A stretch of 64,000 nt of DNA, taken from Acidovorax sp. GBBC 1281 (GTDB lineage: Bacteria; Pseudomonadota; Gammaproteobacteria; Burkholderiales; Burkholderiaceae_C). The notes under the pieces were generated by a model. The model was not told the DNA's origin and did not search any database. It saw only the letters and a list, made by a program, of their open reading frames with translations. Each line of letters starts with the position of its first letter. The stretch's first letter is position 1. A program made the translations under genes and the position numbers. The DNA lies in contig NZ_CP097269.1 in NCBI RefSeq assembly GCF_028473645.1, positions 628,001 through 692,000 of the forward strand. Direction: 5' to 3'. Of this stretch, positions 19,699-29,232 are shown one piece after another.

Positions 19699-21645
19699 TC
19701 AGGCGGCCTGCTTGGTCGGGGCGAAGGTCCGGGCGTCGTCGAGCTTGAGCGTGGCGCTCACGCTGCCCGTGCGGCCGTCCTCGAACTTGACCTGCGTCTC
19801 GATGAACTGTTCGGTGCGGCCGGCGTACAGCGCCTCCACCAGCGTGCCGTACTTGTCGGCGATGAAGCCGCGGCGGACCTTGTTGGTGCGCGTGAGCTCG
19901 CCGTCGTCGGCATCCAGTTCCTTGTGCAGCACGAGAAAGCGGCTGATCTGGCTGCCCGCCAGCAGCGCATCGCCCGCGAGGTCGGCGTTCACCTTCTCCA
20001 CGCAGTCGCGGATCAGCTCGTACACCTCGGGCTTTTGCGCCAGGTCGGTGTAGCCCGCGTAGGGCAGGTTGCGGCGCTCGGCCCAGTTGCCCACGGCGTC
20101 GAAGTCGATGTTGACCATGGCGCACACCTTCTCGCGCCGGTCGCCCAGGGCCACGGCCTCCTTGATGTACGGAAAGAACTTGAGCTTGTTCTCCACGTAC
20201 TTGGGCGCGAACATGGCGCCGTCGTTGGCGCCGCCCTGGATGCGGCCCACGTCCTTCACGCGGTCGATGATCTTGAGGTGGCCGTGCGCATCGAGGAAGC
20301 CCGCATCGCTCGTGCGATACCAGCCGTCGGCCGTGAGCACCTCGGCCGTGGCGTTGGGGTTCTTGTAGTACTCCTTGAGCAGGCCGGCGGACTTGACGAG
20401 GATCTCGCCGTTGTCGGCCACCTGGATCTGCACGCCGCGGATCGGCACGCCCACGGTGTCGGCGCGCGCCTGGTGGTCGGGCTGCAGGCACACGAACACG
20501 GCGGTCTCGGTGGAGCCGTACAACTGCTTCAAGTTGATGCCGATCGAGCGGTAGAAGGTGAACAGGTCCGGCCCGATGGCCTCGCCGGCCGTGTAGGCCA
20601 CCCGCACGCGCGAAAAGCCCAGGTTGTTGCGCAGCGGGCCATAGACCAGCAGGTCGCCCAGCGCGTACTTGATGCGGTCCAGCAGGCCCACGGGCTGGCC
20701 GTCCATGCGCGCCGGGCCCACGCGGCGGGCCACCGCCATGCAGGCGTGGAACATCTTGCGCTTGAGCGCGCCCGCGTCTTCCATGCGGATCATCACGCTG
20801 GTGAGCAGGCCCTCGAAGATGCGCGGCGGGGCGAAGTAGTAGGTGGGGCCGACCTCCTTCAGGTCGATGGAGACGGTGCCGGCCGACTCGGGGCAGTTCA
20901 CCACGTAGCCGCAGGCCAGCCACTGCGAGTAGCTGAAGATGTTCTGCCCGATCCACGCGGGCGGCAGGTAGGCAAGCACCTCCTCGGCGGACGTCAGGCG
21001 GTCGAACTCGGCGCCGGCCTGCGCGCGGTCGAGCAAGGTGGCGTGCGTGTGCACCACGCCCTTGGGGTTGCCCGTGGTGCCCGAGGTGAAGAACATGGCC
21101 GCCACGTCGCCGGGCTGTACCCGGTCGACCTGCGCGTGGAACCAGCCGGGGTTCTGCGCCACGAAGGCGGTGCCGGCCTCCACCAGCGCATCGAGCGATG
21201 CCAGGCCCGGCTCGCTGTAGTTGCGCAGGCCGCGCGGGTCATCGAAATACAGGTGCGACAGGGTGGGGCACTGCGCGCGGATCTCCAGCAGCTTGTCCAC
21301 CTGCTCCTGGTCTTCCACCACGCAAAAGCGCACTTCGGCGTTGTTGAGCGGGTAGATGCATTCGGCGGCCACCGCATCCTGGTACAGCGGCACGGGAATG
21401 GCGCCCAGCGACTGCGCCGCGAGCATGGTGGCATACAGGCGCGGGCGGTTGGCGCCGACCACCACCAGGTGCTCGCCCGCCTGCAGCCCGGCCTGGTGCA
21501 GGCCGGCGCACAGCGTCTCCACCATCGCGGCCAGGCCCGACCAGGTGCGGGTCTGCCAGATGCCGTATTCCTTTTCGCGCAGCGCCGCGTCGGTGGGCCG
21601 TTCGGCGGCGTGCCGCAGCAGCAGTTGGGGGAAGGTGGTCGTCAT
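19699..21645 (-). CDS. Long-chain-type acyl-CoA synthetase (AMP-forming)
   Basis: 648 residues. The P-loop is FFTSGTTGNPKGVVHTHATLL, the adenylation motif QLYGSTETAVFVC, and the C-terminal motif reads GWYRTSDAGFLDAHGHLKIIDRVKDVGRIQGG, where family members usually have K in place of one residue. The layout matches LC-FACS/AMP-forming enzymes that lead Liv transporter clusters in Burkholderiales. It is first in the minus-strand series and divergent from the GspA-like gene (216 bp apart). It and the PaaK-like ligase at the other end probably activate the imported acid. Exact substrate unknown. Confidence 0.9.
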   Translation of the reverse strand: MTTTFPQLLLRHAAERPTDAALREKEYGIWQTRTWSGLAAMVETLCAGLHQAGLQAGEHLVVVGANRPRLYATMLAAQSLGAIPVPLYQDAVAAECIYPLNNAEVRFCVVEDQEQVDKLLEIRAQCPTLSHLYFDDPRGLRNYSEPGLASLDALVEAGTAFVAQNPGWFHAQVDRVQPGDVAAMFFTSGTTGNPKGVVHTHATLLDRAQAGAEFDRLTSAEEVLAYLPPAWIGQNIFSYSQWLACGYVVNCPESAGTVSIDLKEVGPTYYFAPPRIFEGLLTSVMIRMEDAGALKRKMFHACMAVARRVGPARMDGQPVGLLDRIKYALGDLLVYGPLRNNLGFSRVRVAYTAGEAIGPDLFTFYRSIGINLKQLYGSTETAVFVCLQPDHQARADTVGVPIRGVQIQVADNGEILVKSAGLLKEYYKNPNATAEVLTADGWYRTSDAGFLDAHGHLKIIDRVKDVGRIQGGANDGAMFAPKYVENKLKFFPYIKEAVALGDRREKVCAMVNIDFDAVGNWAERRNLPYAGYTDLAQKPEVYELIRDCVEKVNADLAGDALLAGSQISRFLVLHKELDADDGELTRTNKVRRGFIADKYGTLVEALYAGRTEQFIETQVKFEDGRTGSVSATLKLDDARTFAPTKQAA

Positions 21646-21861
21646 GCCTGTTCCTACCGGTGGTGTCCGCCGAGGCTGCTGGCGGGGCGCGCAGCCATGC
21701 AAGGGAGATGCAACGGATGGTAGGAACCGCTTTGACGTCTTCTTGTCTTGCCGACGACAATTTGCGGGAAACTCCTGACGGGTGTAACCCTGCCCGTGGC
21801 GGGTCCAGGGGGAAAGGGCGCCGCTGCAGGACCGCCATGGCAGGGCGGTATCCTTGCTGCC

Positions 21862-23541
21862 ATGTACGCCCCGTTTTTCGGCCTGGAGCACGCGCCGTTT
21901 TCCATCGCCCCCGACCCGCGCTATCTGTTCATGAGCGACCGCCACCGCGAGGCGCTGGCGCACCTGCTCTACGGCCTGGACGCCGGTGGCGGCTTCGTGC
22001 TGCTGACGGGCGAGATCGGCACCGGCAAGACCACGGTGTGCCGGTGCTTCCTGGAGCAGATCCCGGCGCATTGCAACGTGGCCTATATCTTCAATCCGAG
22101 GCTCACGGTGGGCGAACTGCTGCGCTCCATCTGCGACGAGTTCGGCGTGGCGCACACCCCGGCGGTGCCGGGCTCCGAGACGGTCAAGGACTGCATCGAC
22201 CCGTTGAATGCCTTCCTGCTCCAGGCCCATGCGGCGGGGCGCAACAACGTGCTCATCATCGACGAGGCGCAGAACCTCTCGGCCGACGTGCTGGAGCAGT
22301 TGCGCCTGCTCACCAACCTGGAAACCAGCGAGCGCAAGCTGCTGCAGATCATCCTGATCGGCCAGCCGGAGCTGCGCGGCATGATCGCCGGCCCGTCGCT
22401 GGAGCAGCTGGCCCAGCGCGTGATCGCCCGCTTTCACCTCGATGCCCTGAGCGCCGAGGAAACCCGCCAGTACATCGCCCACCGCATGGCCGTGGCCGGC
22501 CTGCAGGGCGCGTTGCCTTTCACGGCGCGCGCCCTGCAGCGCGTGCATGCCCTGGCGCGCGGTGTGCCTCGGCGCATCAACCTGCTGTGCGACCGGGCGC
22601 TGCTCGGCGCCTATGCCGGCGGCGTGCGCGAGGTGAACGAGGCCATCGTGGACCAGGCCGCGCGCGAGGTGTTCGATGCCGCGCCTGCCGCCCGCACGGC
22701 CGCCGCGCGGGCGCCGCGCTGGGCGGTGGCGGGGGCCGGCGCCCTCGCGGGTGCGGCGGCCGTCGCCTGCGCGGGCTGGGCGCTGGGCTGGTGGCCGCCC
22801 ACGGGCGCTGCGGTGGCGGGCCCGGGGCCGGTGGTGGCGGCTGGGCCGGCGTCCTCCGCGGCGCCACCGGCGGCCTCCAACGCGGCCGCCCTGCCCGCCG
22901 CCTCGGCCGCCGCCACCGTGCCCCCTTCGGCGTTGCAAGGCTTCCTGGCCCTGCAGCCCGAGGGCGACCACGACGCCTGGCGCGCGCTGGCCGCGGCCTG
23001 GGGCGCACCTTCCGCGCCCGGAGCCGATGCCTGCGCGGGCCTGGCTGCCCAGGGGCTGCGCTGCTTTCGCCAGCGCCGCACGGCGCTGGGCCTCGTGCGC
23101 CAGCTCGACCGGCCGGGCGTGATCACGCTGTTCACGGCGGACGAGCGCCCGGTGGCCGTCGTGCTGTCGCGGCTGGACGGCGCCGTGGCCACGCTGTCGG
23201 GCGCGGGGCGCACGCTGCAGGTGCCCCTGGCCGATCTGGCGCAGGCCTGGCGCGGCGAGTTCGCCACGCTGTGGCGTGCGCCGCCGGGCCTGCAGGACGG
23301 CAGCGATCTGGCAGACCAGCCCGCCACGCTGGCGTGGCTGGACGCCCAGTTGCCGCCTGCGGCCGATGCCGCCGCCGCGCGCAGCGCCTCGCGCGCGGAA
23401 GCCACGCAGCGCCGCGCCCGCATCCAGCGCTTCCAGGTCGCGCAGGGCCTGGTACCCGATGGCCGCGCCGGGCCGCTGACCCTGATGCTGCTCAACCGCG
23501 CCGCGGGCGTGGCCGAGCCGCGCCTGAGCACTGGAAACTAG
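21862..23541 (+). CDS. gspA: GspA/ExeA-like AAA ATPase with peptidoglycan-binding domain
   Basis: 559 residues. Residues 1-~270 are an AAA ATPase: MYAPFFGLEHAPFSIAPDPRYLFMS, Walker A TGEIGTGKTTVCRCFLEQ, Walker B NVLIIDEAQNL, sensor LTNLETSERKLLQIILIGQPELR. One membrane segment follows near residue 290-310 after an Ala/Pro-rich stretch. The periplasmic part has a C39-like segment (LRCFRQRRTALGLVRQLDRPGVITLF) and a C-terminal peptidoglycan-binding domain (RIQRFQVAQGLVPDGRAGPLTLMLLNRAAG). GspA with GspB remodels or anchors to peptidoglycan to assemble the type II secretion outer-membrane pore. The rest of the gsp cluster is not in this window. Confidence 0.9.
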   Translation: MYAPFFGLEHAPFSIAPDPRYLFMSDRHREALAHLLYGLDAGGGFVLLTGEIGTGKTTVCRCFLEQIPAHCNVAYIFNPRLTVGELLRSICDEFGVAHTPAVPGSETVKDCIDPLNAFLLQAHAAGRNNVLIIDEAQNLSADVLEQLRLLTNLETSERKLLQIILIGQPELRGMIAGPSLEQLAQRVIARFHLDALSAEETRQYIAHRMAVAGLQGALPFTARALQRVHALARGVPRRINLLCDRALLGAYAGGVREVNEAIVDQAAREVFDAAPAARTAAARAPRWAVAGAGALAGAAAVACAGWALGWWPPTGAAVAGPGPVVAAGPASSAAPPAASNAAALPAASAAATVPPSALQGFLALQPEGDHDAWRALAAAWGAPSAPGADACAGLAAQGLRCFRQRRTALGLVRQLDRPGVITLFTADERPVAVVLSRLDGAVATLSGAGRTLQVPLADLAQAWRGEFATLWRAPPGLQDGSDLADQPATLAWLDAQLPPAADAAAARSASRAEATQRRARIQRFQVAQGLVPDGRAGPLTLMLLNRAAGVAEPRLSTGN

Positions 23542-23614
23542 CGCATGCCAGGCCTTCTCCGCATTTCGATGTCCCTGCCCGGCGGGCACCGCCCCACGCA
23601 CTTTTTTCCATCCT

Positions 23615-24400
23615 ATGTCCTACATCCTTGACGCCCTGCGGCGCGCCGAAGCCGAACGCGGCCGCGGCGCCGTGCCCGGCCTGCACACGCCGGCCGTGCC
23701 GGCGCCGGGCGCACCGTCTGCGGCCGAACCGGCGCGCACCGGCGCCCTGCCGTGGCTACCGGTGCTGGCGGCCGGCGTGGCCGTCGCCGGCGCGGCGGCG
23801 GGTGCGTCCTGGTGGTTCGCGCACCGCACGGCGGTGCCGTCCGAGCCGGTGCGGCTGGCGGCCGCGCCCGCGTCCAGCCCCGCGGGCCCGGTGGCCGCGC
23901 CTGCCGCTGCGGTGACGGCGCCTTTGCCTGCGCCGGCCCCCGCACCCGCCGAAGCACCCGCCCGCACCCGCGTGGCCCCGTTGCCGGCGCCGGCCCCTGC
24001 TCCGGCGCTGCGGCCGGAGCGTGTGGCCCCGGTCGCCGTGCCTTCGGCGGCAGTGGCTCCTGTGCCCGAACGCGCCACCGAGCGCGCAGCGTCCGCCCCG
24101 CTGTCGCGCGCTTCGGCCGCGGCGGCGGCCACCGCGCGCCTGCTGCCGCCGGCCCAGGCCCCGGCCCAGCCCGTCGTGGCGCAGCGCGATCTGCCGCCGT
24201 CCGTGCGCGAGCAATTGCCGGCCATGCAGTTCAGCGGCGCCACCTATTCGGCCAACCCGGCCTACCGCATGGCCATCGTCAACGGGCAGGTGCTGCACGA
24301 GGGCGACCAGGCCGCGCCGGGCGTGGTGCTGGAGAAGATCGAGCCGTCCCGCACGGTGTGGGCATTCCGGGGCTACCGCTACGCCGTGCCGTCGCAGTGA
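23615..24400 (+). CDS. gspB: General secretion pathway protein GspB
   Basis: 261 residues. The N-terminal MSYILDALRRAEAERGRGAVPGLHT is the GspB signature, followed by one membrane helix (LPWLPVLAAGVAVAGAAAGASWWF), a long Ala/Pro linker (~residues 75-190) and a folded C-terminal domain with MQFSGATYSANPAYRMAIVNGQVLHEGD and PSRTVWAFRGYRYAVP, the GspB periplasmic domain. It partners with the preceding GspA-like ATPase, 73 bp upstream, for secretin assembly. The linker is unusually long and of very low complexity. Confidence 0.92.
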   Translation: MSYILDALRRAEAERGRGAVPGLHTPAVPAPGAPSAAEPARTGALPWLPVLAAGVAVAGAAAGASWWFAHRTAVPSEPVRLAAAPASSPAGPVAAPAAAVTAPLPAPAPAPAEAPARTRVAPLPAPAPAPALRPERVAPVAVPSAAVAPVPERATERAASAPLSRASAAAAATARLLPPAQAPAQPVVAQRDLPPSVREQLPAMQFSGATYSANPAYRMAIVNGQVLHEGDQAAPGVVLEKIEPSRTVWAFRGYRYAVPSQ

Positions 24401-24451
24401 AGGCGAAGCCAAGGGCGAATTAGAGGGCGCAGCGGATGCGCTGGTACAGGC

Positions 24452-24508
24452 CAAAACAGGCCCATGCCGGCGGATTTCATGCCTGTATTGCTATATATTT
24501 AATAGCAA
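24452..24508. repeat. Dispersed GCTAT palindrome, copy 3
   Basis: GCTATATATTTAATAGC (24490-24506) with upstream flank CCAAAACAGGCCC and GCCTGTATT. These flanks are shared with the copies in the acyl-CoA dehydrogenase and hydroxylase genes, showing that the element is longer than the palindrome. It sits between gspB and a convergent gene. Confidence 0.8.
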
Positions 24509-24560
24509 ATGATTCGTCCACCGCGCTCCGATGATCGCGGGCCGGCGACCGCTGTGCGGC

Positions 24561-25784
24561 TCAGCGGATGAACCGCCCATCCCGCCCCACGAGGGTCAGC
24601 TCGACGAAGCGCGAGGCGCTGCGTTCCGGGCCGGTGGCGTTCACTTCGAAGCCGCCCAGGTCCCAGTTCTTGAGGCTCCAGGTGGCGTCCACGAAGGCGG
24701 CGCGCGACGGGTTGCGGCCCGCGCGCTGCAGGGCCTGGGCGAACACGCGGGCGTTGATGTAGCCCTCCAGCGCCAGGTGCGAGGGCTCGGCCGTGGCGCC
24801 CACGGCTTTCCATGCGGCCTGGAATTCGCGCACCACCGGCACCACCACGTTGGTGGGCAGCGGCACGACCTGCGAGATGGTCAGGCCGACGGCATCCGGC
24901 CCCAGGGCCTTGACGGCGGCCGAGGTGCCCATCACGGACGTGGCATACAGCGCGGTGCCGCGCCGAAGGCTCCGGAACGCTTTCACAAACTCCAGCGCCG
25001 GCTTGCCGGCCAGGCCGATCAGCACCGCCTCGGGGTTGCCGTCGGCGACCTGGCGCGCCGTGGCGCCGGCGTTCGACGCATCGCTTTCGACGGTGCCGGA
25101 CAGCGGTTCGCCCAGCTTCAGCCGGGCCATGGCGTCGCGGGCGGCGTTGAACACCTCCTTGCCGAAGGCGTTGTTCTGGTAGGCCACGGCGATGCGCCGG
25201 ATGCCCAGCGTGGAGAAGTGCTGGACCAGCTTGTCGGCCTCGTCGGCGTAGGTGGCGCGCACGTTGAACACGCTGCGCGCGCCCTTCACGCGGCTGAGCA
25301 TGGCGCCGGTGAACGGGGCGAAGAACGGCATGCCCGAGGGCAGCACCTTGGGCAGCATGGCCTCGACCATGGGCGTGCCCATGCAGTTGAAGAGCGCGAA
25401 CTGCTCGCGGTCGGCGAGGAATTTGTCCACGTTGGCCAGCGCGCGGGGGATGTCGTAGCCGTCGTCCAGCGTGGTGAGTTCGATCGCCTGGCCCTGCACG
25501 CCGCCCTGGGCGTTGATGGCGGCGAAGGCGGCCTTGGCGCCCTGGTGCATGGCCGAGCCCAGGTCGCCCAGCGGGCCGGTGAGCGCGGTGGACTGCGCGA
25601 TGCGCAGCACCGTGCCCTGTGCGCGTGCCGGCGCCGCGCCGATCCACGGCAGGGCCAGCGCGGCCGCCCCCGCGAGCAGGCGGCGGCGCTGCAGCGGGGC
25701 CGGCGGCGCATCGCGGTGCAGGTGGCGGGTGGTGGGCGAGGCAGGCGCGGTCGAACAGGGGGCCTGTTGGAATGTTCTTGGCAT
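24561..25784 (-). CDS. ABC transporter substrate-binding protein (Liv-type), probable Tat signal
   Basis: 407 residues. After ~30 polar residues comes QRRRLLAGAAALALPWIGAAPARAQG, a twin-arginine-like signal peptide. The mature part has IAQSTALTGPLGDLGSAMHQGAKAAFAAINAQGGVQGQ, typical of type I branched-chain amino-acid binding proteins, then AVAYQNNAFGKEVFNAA and EGYINARVFAQALQRAG. No permease is adjacent, so it may serve another importer or a sensor. It is divergent from the Crp/Fnr gene (127 bp apart), which may control it. Confidence 0.88.
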   Translation of the reverse strand: MPRTFQQAPCSTAPASPTTRHLHRDAPPAPLQRRRLLAGAAALALPWIGAAPARAQGTVLRIAQSTALTGPLGDLGSAMHQGAKAAFAAINAQGGVQGQAIELTTLDDGYDIPRALANVDKFLADREQFALFNCMGTPMVEAMLPKVLPSGMPFFAPFTGAMLSRVKGARSVFNVRATYADEADKLVQHFSTLGIRRIAVAYQNNAFGKEVFNAARDAMARLKLGEPLSGTVESDASNAGATARQVADGNPEAVLIGLAGKPALEFVKAFRSLRRGTALYATSVMGTSAAVKALGPDAVGLTISQVVPLPTNVVVPVVREFQAAWKAVGATAEPSHLALEGYINARVFAQALQRAGRNPSRAAFVDATWSLKNWDLGGFEVNATGPERSASRFVELTLVGRDGRFIR

Positions 25785-25911
25785 GGTGTCTCCGTGGCCG
25801 GTGGGCGGATCATCGGTGTGCGCGGGTCGATTCTTTGTCGCCCCGGCAACAGTCCGCGTCGTGGTATTCCCGCAAGCGCCCAGCGGCCTTCCTGCGCCAT
25901 GCTCGCAGTCC

Positions 25912-26697
25912 ATGAACGACGACCTTTCGCTGCACCAGCGCCGCCGCCTGCCGTCCCAGGTGGAGCTGGACGGCATTCCCTGGCTGGCGCTGCTGTCCGC
26001 GCCCGAGCGCGAGCGCGCCGTGGCCGCGCTGCTGGTGGGCGATGCGAAGGTGGGCGACTACGTGTGCCGCGTGGGCCGGCCGGTGACCTACTGGTTCGGC
26101 GTGGTGGAGGGGTTGCTCAAGATGAGCACCGACAACGCCCAGGGCCAGACGATGACCTTCACCGGCGTGCCGCCGGGCGGGTGGTTCGGCGAGGGCACGG
26201 CGGTCAAGCGCGAGCCCTACCGCTACAACATCCAGGCGCTGCGCAAGAGCGTGGTGGCGGGCCTGCCCATCGACACCTTCCACTGGCTGCTGGACCACTC
26301 CATCGGCTTCAACCGGTTCGTGATGAACCAGCTCAACGAGCGGCTGGGCCAGTTCATCGCCGCGCGCGAGATCGACCGGCTGGGCAACCCCGACGTGCGC
26401 GTGGCGCGCAGCCTGGCGGCGCTGTTCAACCCGGTGCTCTACCCCGGCGTGCGCGAGGTGCTGCGCATCACGCAGCAGGAGTTGGCGTACCTGGTGGGGC
26501 TGTCGCGCCAGCGCGTGAACGAGGCGCTGGCCGAGCTGCAGGCGCAGGGCGCGATCTGCGTGGAATACGGCGGACTGCGGGTGCTGGACCTGCCCGCGCT
26601 GCGCGAGAGCGTGTTCGCCGCGCAGGCCGAGGCGCCCGTGCGGCGCGCCGTCCGCGCGCCGGAGGCCCCGGATGCCCAGGCGGTCATGCGCGGCTGA
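25912..26697 (+). CDS. Crp/Fnr-family transcriptional regulator
   Basis: 261 residues. An N-terminal cyclic-nucleotide-binding fold ([38 protein letters not shown]) is followed by a C-terminal helix-turn-helix ([43 protein letters not shown]). There is no Fnr cysteine cluster, and the cAMP-binding arginine pattern is not complete, so the effector is unknown. It is divergent from a solute-binding protein gene, its likely target. Its 3' end overlaps the convergent chemoreceptor gene by 14 bp (26684-26697). Confidence 0.9.
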   Translation: MNDDLSLHQRRRLPSQVELDGIPWLALLSAPERERAVAALLVGDAKVGDYVCRVGRPVTYWFGVVEGLLKMSTDNAQGQTMTFTGVPPGGWFGEGTAVKREPYRYNIQALRKSVVAGLPIDTFHWLLDHSIGFNRFVMNQLNERLGQFIAAREIDRLGNPDVRVARSLAALFNPVLYPGVREVLRITQQELAYLVGLSRQRVNEALAELQAQGAICVEYGGLRVLDLPALRESVFAAQAEAPVRRAVRAPEAPDAQAVMRG

Positions 26698-28291
26698 CGG
26701 GCGCTGCCAGCTCGGGGGTGCGCGTCAGGCGGAAGGTGCCCACCATGTCCGTGAGCCGGCCGGCCTGGTCCTTGAGGCTGCCGGCGGCCGCGCTGCTTTC
26801 TTCCACCAGCGCGGCGTTCTGCTGCGTCATGGTCTCCAGCGCGCCCACCGACTGGCTCACTTCGGCGATGCGGTCGCTCTGCTCGCGGGCCGATGCGGTG
26901 ATCTCGGCCATGATGCCCGACACCTGCTGGACCGACTGCACCAGTTCGCCGATGGTGGCGCCCGCGTGGCCCACCAACGTGGTGCCTTCCTGCACCTGAT
27001 TGGCGCTGGCCAGGATCAGTGCCTTGATCTCGCGCGCGGCATCGGCCGAGCGCCCCGCCAGCGCGCGCACCTCGCCGGCCACCACCGCGAAGCCGCGGCC
27101 CTGTTCGCCCGCGCGCGCGGCTTCGACCGCGGCATTGAGGGCCAGGATGTTGGTCTGGAAGGCGATGCCGTCGATCACGCTGATGATGTCCGCGATCTTG
27201 CGCGAGCTGGCGCTGATCACGTCCATGGTGCGCACCACCTGCGAGACGACCTCGCCGCCGCGCTCGGCCACCTGCGAGGCGGCGGCGGTCATCTGGTTGG
27301 CCTGGCGCGCGGCGTCGGCGCTTTGCTGCACGGTGTGCGTCAGGTCTTCCAGCGCCGAGGCAGCCTGCTGCAGGTTGCCCGAGGTCTGCTCGGTGCGCTG
27401 GCTCAGGTCGAGGTTGCCCGAGGCCACTTCGGAGCTGGCCAGCAGGATCGAATCCGCCGTGGTGCCGATGCCGCCCACCAGCGAGCGCAGCTGCTCCTGC
27501 ATGGCGGCGATGGCGTCCAGCAGCCGGCCGGTCTCGTCCTGGATGCGCACTTCCACGCGCGAGGTGAGGTCGCCGCGCGCGATGCGTTCGGCCACCACCA
27601 CCGCACGCCCGATGGGCTGGGTGATGCTGGCCGTGGTGCGCCAGGCGATCAGCGCGCCCAGCACGATGGCCAGGGCCACCAGCCCGCCGCCGATGGCGCG
27701 GGCCCGGTTTTCCATGCGCGACGCGCCGGCCGCGGCTTCGGTGTTGAGGGTGTTCTGCAACTGCACCAGTTCGGCCAGCTTGTCGCGCCAGGCGGATTCG
27801 GCGGGGGCCACGCGCGTCATGAGCGAGAGCGTGGCGCTCACGGTGTCACCGTCGGAGATGGCCTTAAGGGCCGTGTCCAGCTCGGGCCGGGTCTTGCGGG
27901 CCAGGGCCTGGATGTCGGTCTGCAGTTGCCGTTCGGCCGGCGTGGCGCCGGAGTCGAGCAGCGTGGCCAGTTCGGTCTCCTGCGCCGCGTAGCGCTGCAG
28001 CGCCTGGCCGACGCGGCGGGTCTGCTCTTCGGCGCTCTTGGGATCGACCTCGCCGAGCATCGCCGCCGACCGCCCCTGGATGCCGATGGCGCTCACGTTC
28101 TCCAGCATGCTGTTGACCAGCCGCATCTTGGCGGCACTGGCACCGGTCATCTGCTGCATTTGCTGGTTGACCTCGTTCAACGAAGAATGCGCAACCATGG
28201 CCACCGCGATGAGCAGTGCCAGCATGCAGCCGAATCCCAGGAACAGACGGCGGGAGATGGAGAGGGTCTTGAAGAACGAAGCGGTCTGCAT
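26684..28291 (-). CDS. Methyl-accepting chemotaxis protein
   Basis: 535 residues. TM1 at ~13-33 ([21 protein letters not shown]), a four-helix-bundle sensor domain, TM2 at ~200-220 ([19 protein letters not shown]), HAMP ([27 protein letters not shown]) and a cytoplasmic signalling domain with the hairpin tip [51 protein letters not shown]. It transmits ligand signals to CheA/CheW. The C-terminus has no NWETF tether. The ATG at 28291 precedes TM1 directly; longer starts add non-family residues. Ligand unknown. Confidence 0.95.
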   Translation of the reverse strand: MQTASFFKTLSISRRLFLGFGCMLALLIAVAMVAHSSLNEVNQQMQQMTGASAAKMRLVNSMLENVSAIGIQGRSAAMLGEVDPKSAEEQTRRVGQALQRYAAQETELATLLDSGATPAERQLQTDIQALARKTRPELDTALKAISDGDTVSATLSLMTRVAPAESAWRDKLAELVQLQNTLNTEAAAGASRMENRARAIGGGLVALAIVLGALIAWRTTASITQPIGRAVVVAERIARGDLTSRVEVRIQDETGRLLDAIAAMQEQLRSLVGGIGTTADSILLASSEVASGNLDLSQRTEQTSGNLQQAASALEDLTHTVQQSADAARQANQMTAAASQVAERGGEVVSQVVRTMDVISASSRKIADIISVIDGIAFQTNILALNAAVEAARAGEQGRGFAVVAGEVRALAGRSADAAREIKALILASANQVQEGTTLVGHAGATIGELVQSVQQVSGIMAEITASAREQSDRIAEVSQSVGALETMTQQNAALVEESSAAAGSLKDQAGRLTDMVGTFRLTRTPELAAPVSRA

Positions 28292-28507
28292 GGTGTTTTC
28301 CGTGGCCGATGGCCTTTGAACGAAATGCACAGCAAAAGCAGTGCCAGTGATCGATGCGCGGCGCCGTCCGGGCCATGGCCGGTATCGCAATGGATGTTAC
28401 ATATGAAAGACCCACCGCAGAGTATCTGCCTCTAAAGTGCCGGGAGGGCGGCGCACTTGTATGAATTGATTTAATCGCTCATATCTTATTAAATGCATCG
28501 TTCCGAT

Positions 28508-28524
28508 GCTATTTTTTTGGTAGC
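28508..28524. repeat. Dispersed GCTAT palindrome, copy 4 (diverged)
   Basis: GCTATTTTTTTGGTAGC with one mismatched arm position. It lies between the chemoreceptor start and the cupredoxin gene, in a locally AT-rich stretch (28440-28520). Confidence 0.55.
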
Positions 28525-28611
28525 GTAGCGCCGTGCCATTTTTGCGCATTCCACTTTGGCGCCATTCGATCCACCGTGGACTTGTTACATTTTTTGGAAG
28601 GAACCGGCCCC

Positions 28612-29232
28612 ATGATCCGACTTCGCTCGCCCATGCCCCGGGGCATGGTTGCCGTGCTCTGGGCACTGGCATGGCCGGCGATGGCCGCGGAGGTCCAGGT
28701 GACCGTGCAGGACGGCTCCGGCAAGCCGCTGCTGGGCGCGATCGTGTTCCTGGATTCGCCGGAGGCGCACAAGCTGGTGCGGCCCATGGCCCAGCAGGAC
28801 ATGGGGCAGCTCAAGCGCCGCTTCGTGCCCGAGGTGCTGGCCGTGACGGTGGGCACCGAGGTGCGGTTTCCCAACAGGGACAACGTGCGCCACCATGTGT
28901 ATTCGTTCTCGCCGGCCAAGAAATTCGAGCTGCAGCTGTATTCCGGCACGCCGGCCAACCCTGTGCTCTTCGACAAGCCCGGGGTCGTGGTGCTCGGCTG
29001 CAACATCCACGATCAGATGGTCGCCTGGATCCTCGTGCTGGAGACACCGTATTTTTCGCAGAGCGCCGCGCCGTTCGGCATCGCGCGCATCGAGAAGGTG
29101 CCCGCGGGCAACTACACGCTGCGCGTGTGGCATTCGGGCCTGCCGGTGGGCGCCGCGGCCTACGCGCAGCCGCTCGCGGTGGCCGAAGGCGGGGCGCCGG
29201 TGGTCGTGCGGCTGGCGGGGGTGACGCCTTGA
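28612..29232 (+). CDS. Periplasmic cupredoxin-like protein ('methylamine utilization' type)
   Basis: 206 residues with a signal peptide (MPRGMVAVLWALAWPAMAAE, cut before EVQV). The fold is cupredoxin-like: FPNRDNVRHHVYSFSPAKKF gives the first copper histidine, and VLGCNIHDQMVAWILV gives the Cys-His-Met part of the site. An Ig-like strand (VPAGNYTLRVWHSGL) precedes the end. It is therefore a likely copper protein of the periplasm. AAGGA sits 9 nt before the ATG at 28612. The next gene begins in its stop codon (TTGA), so the two are coupled; the pairing suggests it senses or serves the GGDEF/EAL protein. Electron partner unknown. Confidence 0.85.
   Translation: MIRLRSPMPRGMVAVLWALAWPAMAAEVQVTVQDGSGKPLLGAIVFLDSPEAHKLVRPMAQQDMGQLKRRFVPEVLAVTVGTEVRFPNRDNVRHHVYSFSPAKKFELQLYSGTPANPVLFDKPGVVVLGCNIHDQMVAWILVLETPYFSQSAAPFGIARIEKVPAGNYTLRVWHSGLPVGAAAYAQPLAVAEGGAPVVVRLAGVTP

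Noticed and set aside
22862..23000. Low-complexity Ala/Pro linker of the GspA-like protein as a frameshift region
   Set aside because: The frame is continuous and such linkers are normal in GspA/GspB.
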